Origin: Acinetobacter sp. ANC 4204 | GTDB lineage: Bacteria > Pseudomonadota > Gammaproteobacteria > Pseudomonadales > Moraxellaceae | Assembly: GCF_002135205.1 (NCBI RefSeq) | Contig: NZ_NEFZ01000009.1 | Coordinates: forward strand, 62,001-126,000 | Reading direction: 5' to 3' | DNA length: 64,000 nt | In this document: positions 30,013-41,463 of the stretch, piece after piece | Position numbering within the stretch: position 1 is the first letter of the stretch | How the letters are laid out: each line of letters opens with the position of its first letter | The notes under the pieces: model-generated | Told to the model about the DNA's origin: nothing | Seen by the model: the letters and a program-made list of their open reading frames with translations, nothing else | Databases searched by the model: none | Translations under genes and position numbers: made by a program

Positions 30013-30717
30013 CTAATCCGAGAATTTGAGTTCCACCATTTTATCGTTCTTATCCGTAAACAATTGAACGTAATAATTTTTAGGGTTTGTTATTCGTGTA
30101 TTGTTTAGATCATAAGACATACTTTTATTTGCAAGCAAATAATTCATGGTTTCCGTTTTAAAAACTTCTTTTTTATTTGCATCTACAATTTTCAAATTTG
30201 CGATTTGAATATGCGATTTTGCATTATTTTTAACAATCAACTTATTATTTTCAACGTTGAAATTTAGTTTAACATCTTCCTGCTTACCAACAAAGAGGGG
30301 TAAATTAAAGCTGACCAGAAAATTTACTGAAGATTCTTTTACAGCCTGTGGAATTTCATCAACAATCACACGCCATGTCCCTTCTTGTTGCCCTTCTAAA
30401 ACCGACTCTACCGGGCGATTAAAACCGACGCGAATGGTTTGCTTGCCATTGGCTTGTAAAATAAAATTCTTAGGGTTAATAATTAAACTATTGTCAGGCT
30501 CAAGCACATTTTCGCCATTGTCTTTTTGAGTCCACTTAAATGCTTTAACTTCAAAAATTCGCTTTTCTGTCTCATCTTTAGATTCTAGGGTTAATGTTGT
30601 TGTTCTTTGCTTTGCGGGATTTTGAATATACATTTGGACTGGGTCAACTGAAACACCAGCATGTGTTCCCGACATATACAGCATCGAAGACACCAGAATT
30701 GCTATTATTCTTTTCAT
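30013..30717 (-). CDS. Periplasmic pilus chaperone
   Basis: The 234-residue precursor has a signal peptide ending THAG or nearby, then the PapD-like double immunoglobulin fold. Visible marks are VDPVQMYIQNPAKQRTTTLTLE, FKWTQKDNGENVLEPDNSL, the FILQANGKQTIRVGF strand where subunits bind, and a second domain beginning LPLFV. It holds pilin subunits and hands them to the usher. Its features fit the FGL-long/CsuC-like archaic chaperones. An attenuator-like hairpin precedes the gene, so it should be made in lower amounts than the pilin. Confidence 0.88.
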   Translation of the reverse strand: MKRIIAILVSSMLYMSGTHAGVSVDPVQMYIQNPAKQRTTTLTLESKDETEKRIFEVKAFKWTQKDNGENVLEPDNSLIINPKNFILQANGKQTIRVGFNRPVESVLEGQQEGTWRVIVDEIPQAVKESSVNFLVSFNLPLFVGKQEDVKLNFNVENNKLIVKNNAKSHIQIANLKIVDANKKEVFKTETMNYLLANKSMSYDLNNTRITNPKNYYVQLFTDKNDKMVELKFSD

Positions 30718-30746
30718 GTTACACCCCTTATTATAATTTTAAAAAA

Positions 30747-30774
30747 CCTAACCTGATACTGTGATCAAGTTAGG
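30747..30774 (-). terminator. Attenuator-like hairpin between the pilin and chaperone genes
   Basis: On the minus strand CCTAACTTGAT (30764-30774) pairs with ATCAGGTTAGG (30747-30757), an 11-bp stem with one G-T pair, followed directly by TTTTTT. It lies 16 bases past the pilin stop. Partial termination here would give more pilin than chaperone and usher message. Confidence 0.8.
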
Positions 30775-30789
30775 CTTAGTTTGACCAGA

Positions 30790-31314
30790 TTAGTAGTAAA
30801 CTTTAATTTTATAAGTATCGTTGTATGTACCCGCACGTTGGAAGGCACTTACTGCTGCATTTGTAACAGATACAGAGTATACATCATCAGCTAGACCATT
30901 GTGATTTGAGTTACCAAATGGAATCACACCACCGCCTGTTTTATTTGTAACAATTGTTGTTGGTACACGAACACTACCATCATCTTCATGTTTCACATAA
31001 GTGCTGGCACTTGTACCAGTGTTTGCTGTTTGAATGTTAAGCGTATAGTGGGTATTACTACGCACAGTGTAGGTTGAACTCTGAGTTCCGCCATTTTTAT
31101 TCAACGTAATGGCACTACCACCGAGCACTTCACATTTTTTAGGAATTTCCAATTTAATTGGAATATCTTTTTCACAACCAAGTGAAGTACAGTTACCCCA
31201 ATTATATCCGCCACCACCACGTGCTGCTTCGCCACCTTCATCATCAGCAAAAACTGCTGTTGAGCCAAGACCTAATGCAACTGCCATTAAAGATGTTTGA
31301 ACTAACTTATTCAT
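30790..31314 (-). CDS. Major pilin of the archaic chaperone-usher operon
   Basis: The 174-residue precursor has a signal peptide (NKLVQTSLMAVALGLGSTAVFA) and an unusual acidic, glycine-rich N-terminal segment (DDEGGEAARGGGGYNWG). A beta-rich domain of about 125 residues follows and ends in GTYNDTYKIKVYY. All three cysteines (NC, GC, KKC) fall in the first third of the mature chain, so one may be unpaired. GGAGA lies only one base from the upstream ATG (31320) but seven bases from the ATG at 31314, which decides the start. As the first gene of the operon and before an attenuator it should be the main shaft subunit. Sequence identity to known Csu pilins looks low. Confidence 0.75.
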   Translation of the reverse strand: MNKLVQTSLMAVALGLGSTAVFADDEGGEAARGGGGYNWGNCTSLGCEKDIPIKLEIPKKCEVLGGSAITLNKNGGTQSSTYTVRSNTHYTLNIQTANTGTSASTYVKHEDDGSVRVPTTIVTNKTGGGVIPFGNSNHNGLADDVYSVSVTNAAVSAFQRAGTYNDTYKIKVYY

Positions 31315-31320
31315 AGCCAT

Positions 31321-32065
31321 TCTCCGGGACGTTTATTTTTAAAACCTGATTAATTGTTATGGTTACCCTTAATCAAAACTGGGCCTTTCTTGGCTACCAA
31401 GCTTTTTGTTAAGCGTGTTTTAATTGTAGTTATTCTGAACAAAAAACCACCTATACGCCCCTTTTCACTCAAAAAGACAACAAGTACGCATTTTTTAAAA
31501 AAGTAAATTTAAATAACTATTTTTATTTATATTTTTATATATCCTATATTTTTGAAGTCCCAAAAAATAGTTACACAACTTTCAGGGATGCACTTTTTTT
31601 GTGCATTTTAATATTTAAAATAGTTCCCTGTTTTATATTGGAAATTTATGACATTTTAGTTTTACATTTCATTACATCTTCGATTGAATAATTTCTTATT
31701 TTGCTGAAAATTTCATTTTTCATTCTTTTTTTAGTTGAATTTTCAACTATTTTATACATTTATAGCGATTACTTCATGAAAACCGAAAGTTTATTCACAT
31801 CCTATTTACCCAGTTCTAGGGATTGAATAAGATGACCAAAACCTCACTTTCAAACTTAAAAATTACATGAATGTGCGTTTTAGAAAACTTAAACCGACAC
31901 TTCAAACCTAAATGTAATCTCAAGTACTCTTTTCTAGGATTTTCTTTATGAAAAATAAAATCCACAAAAACATTATTAATCCAATAATTTTATAAAGAAT
32001 ATTAAACTAAGATATAGCCACAAAAACAGATCATTCATTTGTGTTTTTTCTATTGGAACTCCCCC
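31321..32065. other. AT-rich upstream region of the pilus operon
   Basis: About 745 bases without a credible reading frame on either strand and noticeably richer in A and T than the flanking genes. It should contain the promoter and any operators of the pilus operon. I see no clear -35/-10 pair or repeat family. Such long untranslated AT-rich leaders are often targets of H-NS-type silencing, which is inference here. Confidence 0.5.
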
Positions 32066-32206
32066 CTAAGCACCCTCTTTTAGTGCTAAAACCACAGTGA
32101 CGGCTCTATTTTTAGCATTGTGAGCTACTGCGGCACCGTCACTAGAACAACCAACACTCAACGCATAGCAGAAAAAAATCTTGTAAAAACAAGGATTCTT
32201 TAAAGA
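32066..32206 (-). pseudogene. Orphan 46-codon reading-frame relic without a start
   Basis: On the minus strand an open frame runs from the codon after a TAA (32207-32209) to TAG at 32066-32068. It has a well-formed C-terminus (CYALSVGCSSDGAAVAHNAK, then NRAVTVVLALKEGA) but no ATG. The composition looks like real protein coding rather than AT-rich noise. The family was not recognised. It lies directly beyond a second copy of the ilvC 3' end and may be the trace of a lost element. Confidence 0.4.
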
Positions 32207-32232
32207 TTAAACTAGAATTTAGTTTAATCTTT
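32202..32232. repeat. Perfect 12-bp inverted repeat
   Basis: AAAGATTAAACT (32202-32213) pairs with AGTTTAATCTTT (32221-32232) around a 7-base loop. The right arm overlaps the duplicated ilvC tail. No T run follows on the minus strand, so it is not a standard terminator. Confidence 0.7.
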
Positions 32233-32261
32233 ATCTACGATTTTGTTCCTTGAATCCAAGG
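32228..32261 (-). pseudogene. Degenerate second copy of the ilvC 3' end
   Basis: The 20 bases TCTTTATCTACGATTTTGTT (32228-32247) are identical to the end of ilvC (32386-32405). The next bases through AATCCAAGG also match except for a one-base deletion and a substitution. The copy is in the same orientation 158 bases away and could not be translated in frame. It may be an att-like duplication left by an integrative element that used the ilvC end, or the scar of a recombination. Confidence 0.7.
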
Positions 32262-32270
32262 TACAAAAAA

Positions 32271-32293
32271 AGATAAAAGCACTGCTTTTATCT
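32271..32293 (-). terminator. Second terminator downstream of ilvC
   Basis: A perfect 10-bp stem (32271-32280 with 32284-32293) with a 3-base loop, followed on the minus strand by TTTTTTGTACC. Confidence 0.8.
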
Positions 32294-32324
32294 TGTTGAG
32301 GTACCTAAGCTTAAACATAAAAAA

Positions 32325-32345
32325 ACCCACTCAAATAGAGTGGGT
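32325..32345 (-). terminator. First terminator downstream of ilvC
   Basis: ACCCACTC/GAGTGGGT (32325-32332 with 32338-32345), then TTTTTATG on the minus strand, about 30 bases past the ilvC stop. Confidence 0.85.
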
Positions 32346-32375
32346 CTTCGCATTCAAATCAATTGATTCAAGAAA

Positions 32376-33428
<1,053 letters not shown>

Positions 33429-33454
33429 TCACCAAGAGTTTATTTTTTGATGAA

Positions 33455-33476
33455 ATCCTCCTTTTATCAAAAGGAG
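33455..33476. repeat. Palindrome in the ilvH-ilvC spacer
   Basis: CCTCCTTTT and AAAAGGAGG face each other around a 3-base loop in the 103-base spacer between ilvH and ilvC. It resembles the left palindrome of the repeat after leuS (39631-39655) in sequence type. It may affect ilvC expression or be a small intergenic repeat. Confidence 0.6.
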
Positions 33477-33495
33477 GTTGAATCGTGTTAATTAA

Positions 33496-33987
33496 TTAAA
33501 TGGTTAAAACTTTTTCGCCACGCGCGATGCCTGAAACACCAGAACGTACAACTTCAAGAATGGTATTCTCTGCTAATGCATCAATAAAACCATCAATTTT
33601 TTCAGTCGTACCCGCGATTTGAATGGTATAAGTCGTTGGGGTAACATCCACGATTTGCGCACGGAAAATGTCCGCAGTTCGTTTAATTTCAGCACGTGCC
33701 GAGCCAAGTGATTTGACCTTAATCAACATCAATTCACGCTCAATATGCGCACCTTCAGACAGATCAACCACTTTTACAACTTCAACTAATTTGTTGAGCT
33801 GCTTCGTGATTTGTTCAATTTTATGGTCATCACCATAAGTCGTTAGAGTCAAACGAGATAAAGTCGGATCTTCGGTTGGCGCAACGTTTAAGGTCTCGAT
33901 GTTATAACCACGTTGAGAAAATAAACCCACCAAACGAGAAAGCGCACCAGCTTCGTTTTCTACAAGTACAGAGATAATGTGTCTCAT
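33496..33987 (-). CDS. ilvH: Acetolactate synthase small (regulatory) subunit
   Basis: The 163-residue product starts [35 protein letters not shown], the ACT domain that binds valine and confers feedback inhibition (residues 1-75). A second ACT-like domain follows (about 80-160). It forms the holoenzyme with IlvI, whose gene overlaps this start by four bases (ATGA), so the two are coupled. Its length is usual for IlvH. Confidence 0.97.
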   Translation of the reverse strand: MRHIISVLVENEAGALSRLVGLFSQRGYNIETLNVAPTEDPTLSRLTLTTYGDDHKIEQITKQLNKLVEVVKVVDLSEGAHIERELMLIKVKSLGSARAEIKRTADIFRAQIVDVTPTTYTIQIAGTTEKIDGFIDALAENTILEVVRSGVSGIARGEKVLTI

Positions 33988-35711
33988 GACGTGCGCTCCC
34001 CTTTACCTAACCACATATCTTGCATTGACTGACCTGCAATAAGCATTGGATAAACATGCTCGGTACGGTCAACCATAACGTTGATGAATACACATTTATC
34101 GTTGATTGCCATTGCTTCTGCAAGCTTAGACTCAAGCTCATCGGCATGGTTAATCTGAATACCTACATGACCATACGCTTCCATCAATTTAGGGAAGTCA
34201 GGCAATGAATCTACATAAGAACTCGAATGACGTCCTTCATAGTTCATATCTTGCCACTGCTTTACCATCCCTAAAGCTTGGTTATTCAAGCAGAGGATTT
34301 TTACGTTAAGGTCATATTGCTTACACGTCGAAAGCTCTTGGATACACATCTGGATGGATGCTTCACCTGTGATACATACTACTTGTTGGTCTGGGAAAGC
34401 TAATTTCGCAGCCATCGCGTAAGGTAAGCCCACACCCATGGTGCCAAGACCACCTGAATTAATCCATTGACGTGGACGCTTATACTTGTAGTAGTTTGCA
34501 CCAAACATTTGGTGCTGACCTACGTCAGAAGTAATGATTGCTTCACCATTGGTGATTTTATCCAACGCTTCGACCACTTGCTGTGGCTTCATTGAACCAT
34601 CAGTCGGTTTGTCATATTTCAAACCATGAACTTTACGCCATTCATTGATTTGTGCCCACCACGCGGCAATGTCTTCAGGATTTGGTTTAGACACATTCAT
34701 CTGCTTGAGCTGTGTCAACATTTCTTGAAGAACAGGTTCTACCGCACCCACGATTGGGATATGCGCCATGATGGTTTTTGAAATCGTCGCAGGGTCGATA
34801 TCAATATGAATCACTTTTGCATTTGGACAGAATTTTGCAGGATTGTTGGTTACACGGTCATCGAAACGCGCGCCAATACACAAAATCACATCGGCATTGT
34901 GCATGGTCATATTGGCTTCATACGTACCATGCATACCCAACATACCAATGAACTGTGGATCATTGCCTGGAAAGGCACCCAGACCCATCAAAGTATTGGT
35001 CACTGGGTAGCCTAGAATATGCGCCAACTCAGTCAACTGTTCTGATGCATTACCTTGTACAACACCACCACCTGTATAAATTACAGGGCGTTTTGCGTGA
35101 ATTAGCTCTTCAATGGCTTTACGAATTTGACCTGAGTGACCACGATGCGGTGGTTGATACGAACGCATCTTCACTTTTTCTGGGTATTCGTAAGCAAACT
35201 TTTCAGCAGGATTAGTTGCATCTTTAGGAATATCAACCACCACAGGACCTGGACGGCCTGAAGATGCGATATAAAAAGCCTTCTTAATAATCGAAGGAAT
35301 TTCGCTGGCATGGCGCACTTGGAAACTATGTTTTACGATCGGGCGAGAAATACCGACCATATCTGTTTCTTGGAATGCATCTTCACCAATTAAATGTGAC
35401 GCAACCTGACCTGACAAAATCACCATTGGGATTGAGTCCATATAAGCCGTTGCAATTGGAGTCACAGTATTGGTTGCACCCGGACCTGAAGTCACGAGCA
35501 CCACACCCGTCTTACCTGTTACGCGCGAGTAAGCATCGGCCATATGACCAGCAGCTTGTTCATGGCGCACGAGGTAATGATTGATTTTGTCTTGTTGAAA
35601 GAACGCGTCGTAGATATGTAAAACTGCGCCGCCTGGGTATCCAAATACATGTTCAACGCCTTCGTCCGCCAATGCGCGAACGAGCATTTCACCACCAGAT
35701 AAAAGTTCCAA
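33984..35711 (-). CDS. ilvI: Acetolactate synthase large subunit
   Basis: The thiamine diphosphate enzyme condenses pyruvate with pyruvate or 2-oxobutyrate. The 575-residue product shows the N-terminal [19 protein letters not shown], the catalytic Glu in [15 protein letters not shown], the FAD-binding middle domain ([20 protein letters not shown]) and the C-terminal cofactor domain ([25 protein letters not shown]). The usual GDG of the cofactor motif reads GEA here ([20 protein letters not shown]), followed by the expected NN. A D-to-E change is known in related bacteria, and the enzyme is likely active. It heads the operon. Confidence 0.96.
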   Translation of the reverse strand: MELLSGGEMLVRALADEGVEHVFGYPGGAVLHIYDAFFQQDKINHYLVRHEQAAGHMADAYSRVTGKTGVVLVTSGPGATNTVTPIATAYMDSIPMVILSGQVASHLIGEDAFQETDMVGISRPIVKHSFQVRHASEIPSIIKKAFYIASSGRPGPVVVDIPKDATNPAEKFAYEYPEKVKMRSYQPPHRGHSGQIRKAIEELIHAKRPVIYTGGGVVQGNASEQLTELAHILGYPVTNTLMGLGAFPGNDPQFIGMLGMHGTYEANMTMHNADVILCIGARFDDRVTNNPAKFCPNAKVIHIDIDPATISKTIMAHIPIVGAVEPVLQEMLTQLKQMNVSKPNPEDIAAWWAQINEWRKVHGLKYDKPTDGSMKPQQVVEALDKITNGEAIITSDVGQHQMFGANYYKYKRPRQWINSGGLGTMGVGLPYAMAAKLAFPDQQVVCITGEASIQMCIQELSTCKQYDLNVKILCLNNQALGMVKQWQDMNYEGRHSSSYVDSLPDFPKLMEAYGHVGIQINHADELESKLAEAMAINDKCVFINVMVDRTEHVYPMLIAGQSMQDMWLGKGERTS

Positions 35712-35786
35712 CGTGATTCACCCTAATCTTTATCACTGCAATGGTGGGAGGCACCAGCAGTGTTTCATTCATTGATTGTCTGCACT

Positions 35787-35795
35787 GTTATAGCA
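35787..35795 (-). promoter_or_regulatory. Candidate extended -10 promoter of ilvIHC
   Basis: On the minus strand TGCTATAAC (TGN plus TATAAC) lies 76-84 bases upstream of the ilvI start, giving a leader of about 70 bases. No good -35 was found, as is common for extended -10 promoters. The leader shows no obvious leucine/valine/isoleucine-rich attenuation peptide. Confidence 0.4.
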
Positions 35796-36481
35796 CACAT
35801 ATTTCTTAGTTTTCATAGCAATAGGAAAAAATTCTGATCTGTATGCTGTTTGAGCACTATGAGATCTAAAATGTGTTGGGATAAACACATTTTTTTTACT
35901 TTGTTCACGGTCTCGGCTAGAAAGCGTGTCCATTGCATGAAATGACACTTTATCGAAGGGTGATCGAGTAAAGGCATATAAAACTAAAGACAGCATTTTT
36001 AGGAGTTTCGTGACTAATGTCAAGTTTAAAAATTAGCTTTTTTTTGTTTATTTACAGACCGTTTATTTTTTATGCACCTTGATCAAAGAAACGAGGAAAG
36101 TTTTTCTTTATTTTTTAAAGTTCAAACCCATGATTTTCTATTGCTCTGAATTTATTAATAAAAAAAGGTCATGAAATCCATAAATAAGTTTAATAATACC
36201 TTTGCTTTAAAACTATTTCGGCACTTTGCATATTAAGTTTTTAGGCTTAAACCCATTTTTATATACAGATTTTTATAAGTTTATTCTTCTTTCTAACTGC
36301 CTAACTGTGCCAGAACACATATATTGTGATGTCAATTGAGTATTACAGCTAAAAAACACAAAAAAACTTAGATGAAAAGACAGGCCAAACAATTTTTATT
36401 GTTCAAAAATAAGCATAAAATAGCCATAACGATAAACCCAATCAAATCGAATGATTAGGGATATAAAAAGGACAATCGCAG
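35796..36481. other. Long gene-free spacer between ilvI and the DUF4124 gene
   Basis: Roughly 690 AT-rich bases between divergent genes. The only frames longer than 60 codons have atypical composition and no ribosome binding site. It should contain the two divergent promoters. The length exceeds what two promoters need, so a small RNA or a lost gene is possible, but no convincing hairpin terminator was found. Confidence 0.45.
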
Positions 36482-36847
36482 ATGAGTTTTCCGTTTACAA
36501 AAATGCTTTTAGGTTTGGCTTGCATGGGGCTAACCGTGGTGACTACACAAAGCTTTGCCAAAACCTATTATAAGTGGGTGGACAGCCAAGGTTCGACACA
36601 TTACACCACCACGCCACCACCCAAAACAGCAAAGAAGCAAGGTAAAATAGATACTTATGGTTGGAAGAACTCGCCTCAACAGACGACAACAGAAGCACCG
36701 ACCCCAAGCAATGTCCCGAGTCCTACACCAGCAATACCAGATGCTGTACCCACTGTAACCCCCGCAGCACCCGTGGAATTCGAAAACCAACAACGCGACG
36801 CCAATAAAGCATTACAAAAAGGGCAACGGGCTCAACCTGCGATTTAA
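36482..36847 (+). CDS. DUF4124 domain protein (secreted)
   Basis: The 121-residue precursor has a signal peptide (FTKMLLGLACMGLTVVTTQSFA), a short DUF4124 domain (KTYYKWVDSQGSTHYTTTPP) and a Pro/Thr-rich tail of about 60 residues with no fold. DUF4124 proteins are small periplasmic or cell-surface proteins of unknown role in gamma- and beta-proteobacteria. AAAGGAC precedes the ATG. It is a single gene upstream of leuS. Confidence 0.8.
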   Translation: MSFPFTKMLLGLACMGLTVVTTQSFAKTYYKWVDSQGSTHYTTTPPPKTAKKQGKIDTYGWKNSPQQTTTEAPTPSNVPSPTPAIPDAVPTVTPAAPVEFENQQRDANKALQKGQRAQPAI

Positions 36848-36976
36848 ACAACTCATACAGTTTCAGCTATATTTTCAACTTCTTTAATTTCCTGCACAAA
36901 TCATGGTGCAAAATTCACTTTTAGGTGCATTTTGCGCTATGCTGTGCAACAAACTTTTTTTAATCATTGTTCTTAA

Positions 36977-39622
<2,646 letters not shown>

Positions 39623-39630
39623 AGCCTTTG

Positions 39631-39718
39631 AGCCTCCCTTTTATAAAGGGAGGCTTGGTGGGATTTTATTAGAAAATCTCCCTTGCGAAGCATTGCTTCT
39701 CACCTCTTTCAAAAGAGG
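39631..39718. repeat. Composite palindromic intergenic repeat after leuS
   Basis: Three palindromic blocks lie in tandem: AGCCTCCCTTT/AAAGGGAGGCT (39631-39655), a GCGAAGCATTGCTTCTC block (39684-39700) and CCTCTTT/AAAGAGG-type arms (39702-39718), linked by TTGGTGGGATTTTATTAG. Palindromes of the CCTCCCTTTT type recur between genes in Acinetobacter genomes. The element may be a REP-like repeat and may also act as the leuS transcript end. Confidence 0.6.
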
Positions 39719-39749
39719 CGGAAATGAAAAGGAATAAACAATTCCCAAA

Positions 39750-39778
39750 CAAAGCCCGTTGCCAGTCAACGGGCTTTG
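39750..39778. repeat. Perfect 12-bp hairpin before lptE
   Basis: CAAAGCCCGTTG (39750-39761) pairs with CAACGGGCTTTG (39767-39778) around CCAGT. No T run follows on either strand, so its role as a terminator is doubtful; it could be a transcript-stabilising hairpin upstream of lptE. Confidence 0.65.
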
Positions 39779-39839
39779 CACATACAATCACGACATATTA
39801 TTTTTCTTTTATCAAAAAGAGCAAAACAGAGGACAACAC

Positions 39840-40349
39840 ATGCATTTAGGCAAACGTTTGGCAGCCATTGTTTTAACTTGTGGCCTAGGTGCAAGCTTAG
39901 TCGGTTGTGGCTTTCATTTAAAAGGAACCAACCCAAGTACAACACCGATTGCTTATTCAAAAATAAATCTAGTTCTGCCAAAAGACACTGATGAGTTACA
40001 TGAAAAATTAGCCATCTACCTTGGTGCATCTGGGGTTCAGTTGAGCAATGGTTCAGATGCCTATGTACTCCATGTTTTAGACTATAAACCACAGCGTTTA
40101 GAACTCAATGGTAAACTGATTGAAGTCATTTTACGACTAAACGTCACCTTCCGTATTGAAGATGCGCAAGGTCGCCCGATTACGGAGCCACGAACAGTTG
40201 TCGCGACACGTACATACCAATATAACGTTGAAACCGTCAACACCGATGATCAAGAAAAGACTTACTTGAACCAAGTCATCGTCGATGATATTGCTCAACA
40301 AATTGTTCGTCAGATTTCTTTGAATCGTTTACCCCCTGCCCAACAATAA
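39840..40349 (+). CDS. lptE: LPS/LOS transport lipoprotein LptE
   Basis: LptE plugs the LptD barrel and helps insert LOS into the outer leaflet. The 169-residue precursor has a signal peptide with the lipobox SLVGC (Cys23) followed by GFHLKG, the classic start of mature LptE, then EDAQGRPITEPRTVVATRTY and a C-terminal IVDDIAQQIVRQISLNRL helix. The ATG at 39840, with AGAGGAC ahead, gives this signal, so the upstream in-frame ATG at 39759 is rejected. The next gene is holA, 9 bases on. Confidence 0.93.
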   Translation: MHLGKRLAAIVLTCGLGASLVGCGFHLKGTNPSTTPIAYSKINLVLPKDTDELHEKLAIYLGASGVQLSNGSDAYVLHVLDYKPQRLELNGKLIEVILRLNVTFRIEDAQGRPITEPRTVVATRTYQYNVETVNTDDQEKTYLNQVIVDDIAQQIVRQISLNRLPPAQQ

Positions 40350-40358
40350 GGTTATTGA

Positions 40359-41348
40359 ATGAAACTTGACTATCTGCAAGCCTTAAAACGTGTCGATGAA
40401 GCCCGTGGTGCGTGGGTGATGCAAGGTCAAGAGCCATTACTTGAACAAAACTTACTAGATGCATTTCGGATCAGCTGGCAAAAACAAGAGATCGAACGGC
40501 AACGTCATGACATTAATAATGTTAATGATTGGAAAAATGTCTTTAATGCACTCAACAGCTTATCCTTATTTTCCAGCCAGTTAGCCATTGAAGTTCATGG
40601 CAATATTAAGCCTGATGCCAACGGCCTTAAGCTGCTAAAAAGTTATATCCAAAACAATGAACAGAATTTGCTTTTGGTCGTGATGCCCAAGCAAGACAGT
40701 GCTAGCCTAAAAACTGGCTTTTTTCAAACTGTTGAAGCCAATGGTGTGCATGTGGCCCTGACCGCGAATTATCCGCGGGATCGTCAGCAGATTTTAGGCA
40801 TTGAAGCAGATAAACTGGGGATAAAACTCAGTCAGGATGCATGGCAATGGTTAGAACAGCATCATGAACATAACCTACTTGCAGCAAAAAACAGCTTGAT
40901 GCGTGTCAGCGATACTTTTGCTGAAGTTGAACTGATTCAAATTGATCACTTACAAGCTTGTTTGCAAGACCAGTCCCGTTATAGCACCTTCGATTTAAGC
41001 GATGCCCTACTCGAAGGAAATTTAGCGCAATCCATTAAAATTTATCAATATCTGATTGCTTCAGGCGAACCTCTCAGTCTGATTTTGTGGAGTATCAGCA
41101 AAGAAATGCGTTTATTGATGCAACTATTTGAACAACCACAAAATGCGCTACAACTCGGCATTTGGAAAAATAAAGTTAGCGTCTATCAACACGCTTTACG
41201 TCGACTAAATCCGCACTGTTTTTTGACATGGCCCCATTTATTACTACGGATTGATGCTTCAATTAAGGGTTTACAACATGAAAATGCAGAACATGTCGTG
41301 ATGCAAGCGATTGCCTCACTCTGTGGAAAATCACTTTTTCCAGCTTAA
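40359..41348 (+). CDS. holA: DNA polymerase III delta subunit
   Basis: The delta subunit opens the beta sliding clamp within the clamp loader. The 329-residue product starts MKLDYLQALKRVDEARGAWVMQGQEPLLEQN and contains LSLFSSQLAIEV, the beta-binding region, and a C-terminal collar domain (FDLSDALLEGNLAQSIKIYQYL, then PLSLILWSISKEMRLL). It follows lptE closely, as in E. coli. The expected next gene nadD is absent; macA follows with its own promoter. Confidence 0.93.
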   Translation: MKLDYLQALKRVDEARGAWVMQGQEPLLEQNLLDAFRISWQKQEIERQRHDINNVNDWKNVFNALNSLSLFSSQLAIEVHGNIKPDANGLKLLKSYIQNNEQNLLLVVMPKQDSASLKTGFFQTVEANGVHVALTANYPRDRQQILGIEADKLGIKLSQDAWQWLEQHHEHNLLAAKNSLMRVSDTFAEVELIQIDHLQACLQDQSRYSTFDLSDALLEGNLAQSIKIYQYLIASGEPLSLILWSISKEMRLLMQLFEQPQNALQLGIWKNKVSVYQHALRRLNPHCFLTWPHLLLRIDASIKGLQHENAEHVVMQAIASLCGKSLFPA

Positions 41349-41427
41349 ATTCACGGTATCTTCATTTTTAAAATAATAATCATTTCTATTTGTTCAAAAA
41401 ATTCACGATTTATCCGTATTTCGCTTC

Positions 41428-41433
41428 TATAAT
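41428..41433 (+). promoter_or_regulatory. Candidate -10 box of the macABC operon
   Basis: A perfect TATAAT 31 bases upstream of the macA ATG. The -35 region (about 41402-41410, TTCACG/ACGATT) is weak, so an activator may be needed. Prediction by eye. Confidence 0.45.
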
Positions 41434-41463
41434 GTTCCTAATTTTGTTTACTCCCTGATTCCA

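Noticed and set aside
31321-32065. Possible insertion sequence remnant in the pilus upstream region
   Set aside because: No inverted terminal repeats, target duplication or transposase-like frame could be seen.
33984-33987. Overlap of ilvI and ilvH as a frameshift
   Set aside because: The four-base ATGA overlap is a normal coupling arrangement and both proteins are full length.
35769-36023. 84-codon minus-strand reading frame upstream of ilvI, first considered as a leader peptide
   Set aside because: No ribosome binding site, no run of Leu/Val/Ile control codons, unusual composition, and it overlaps the likely ilvI promoter.
39750-39778. Hairpin before lptE as a leuS terminator
   Set aside because: The stem is perfect but neither strand has a T run after it, so it is listed as a repeat only.
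39759-39839. In-frame extension of lptE to an upstream ATG
   Set aside because: It would bury the lipoprotein signal peptide; AGAGGAC precedes the downstream ATG, which gives a canonical LptE start.
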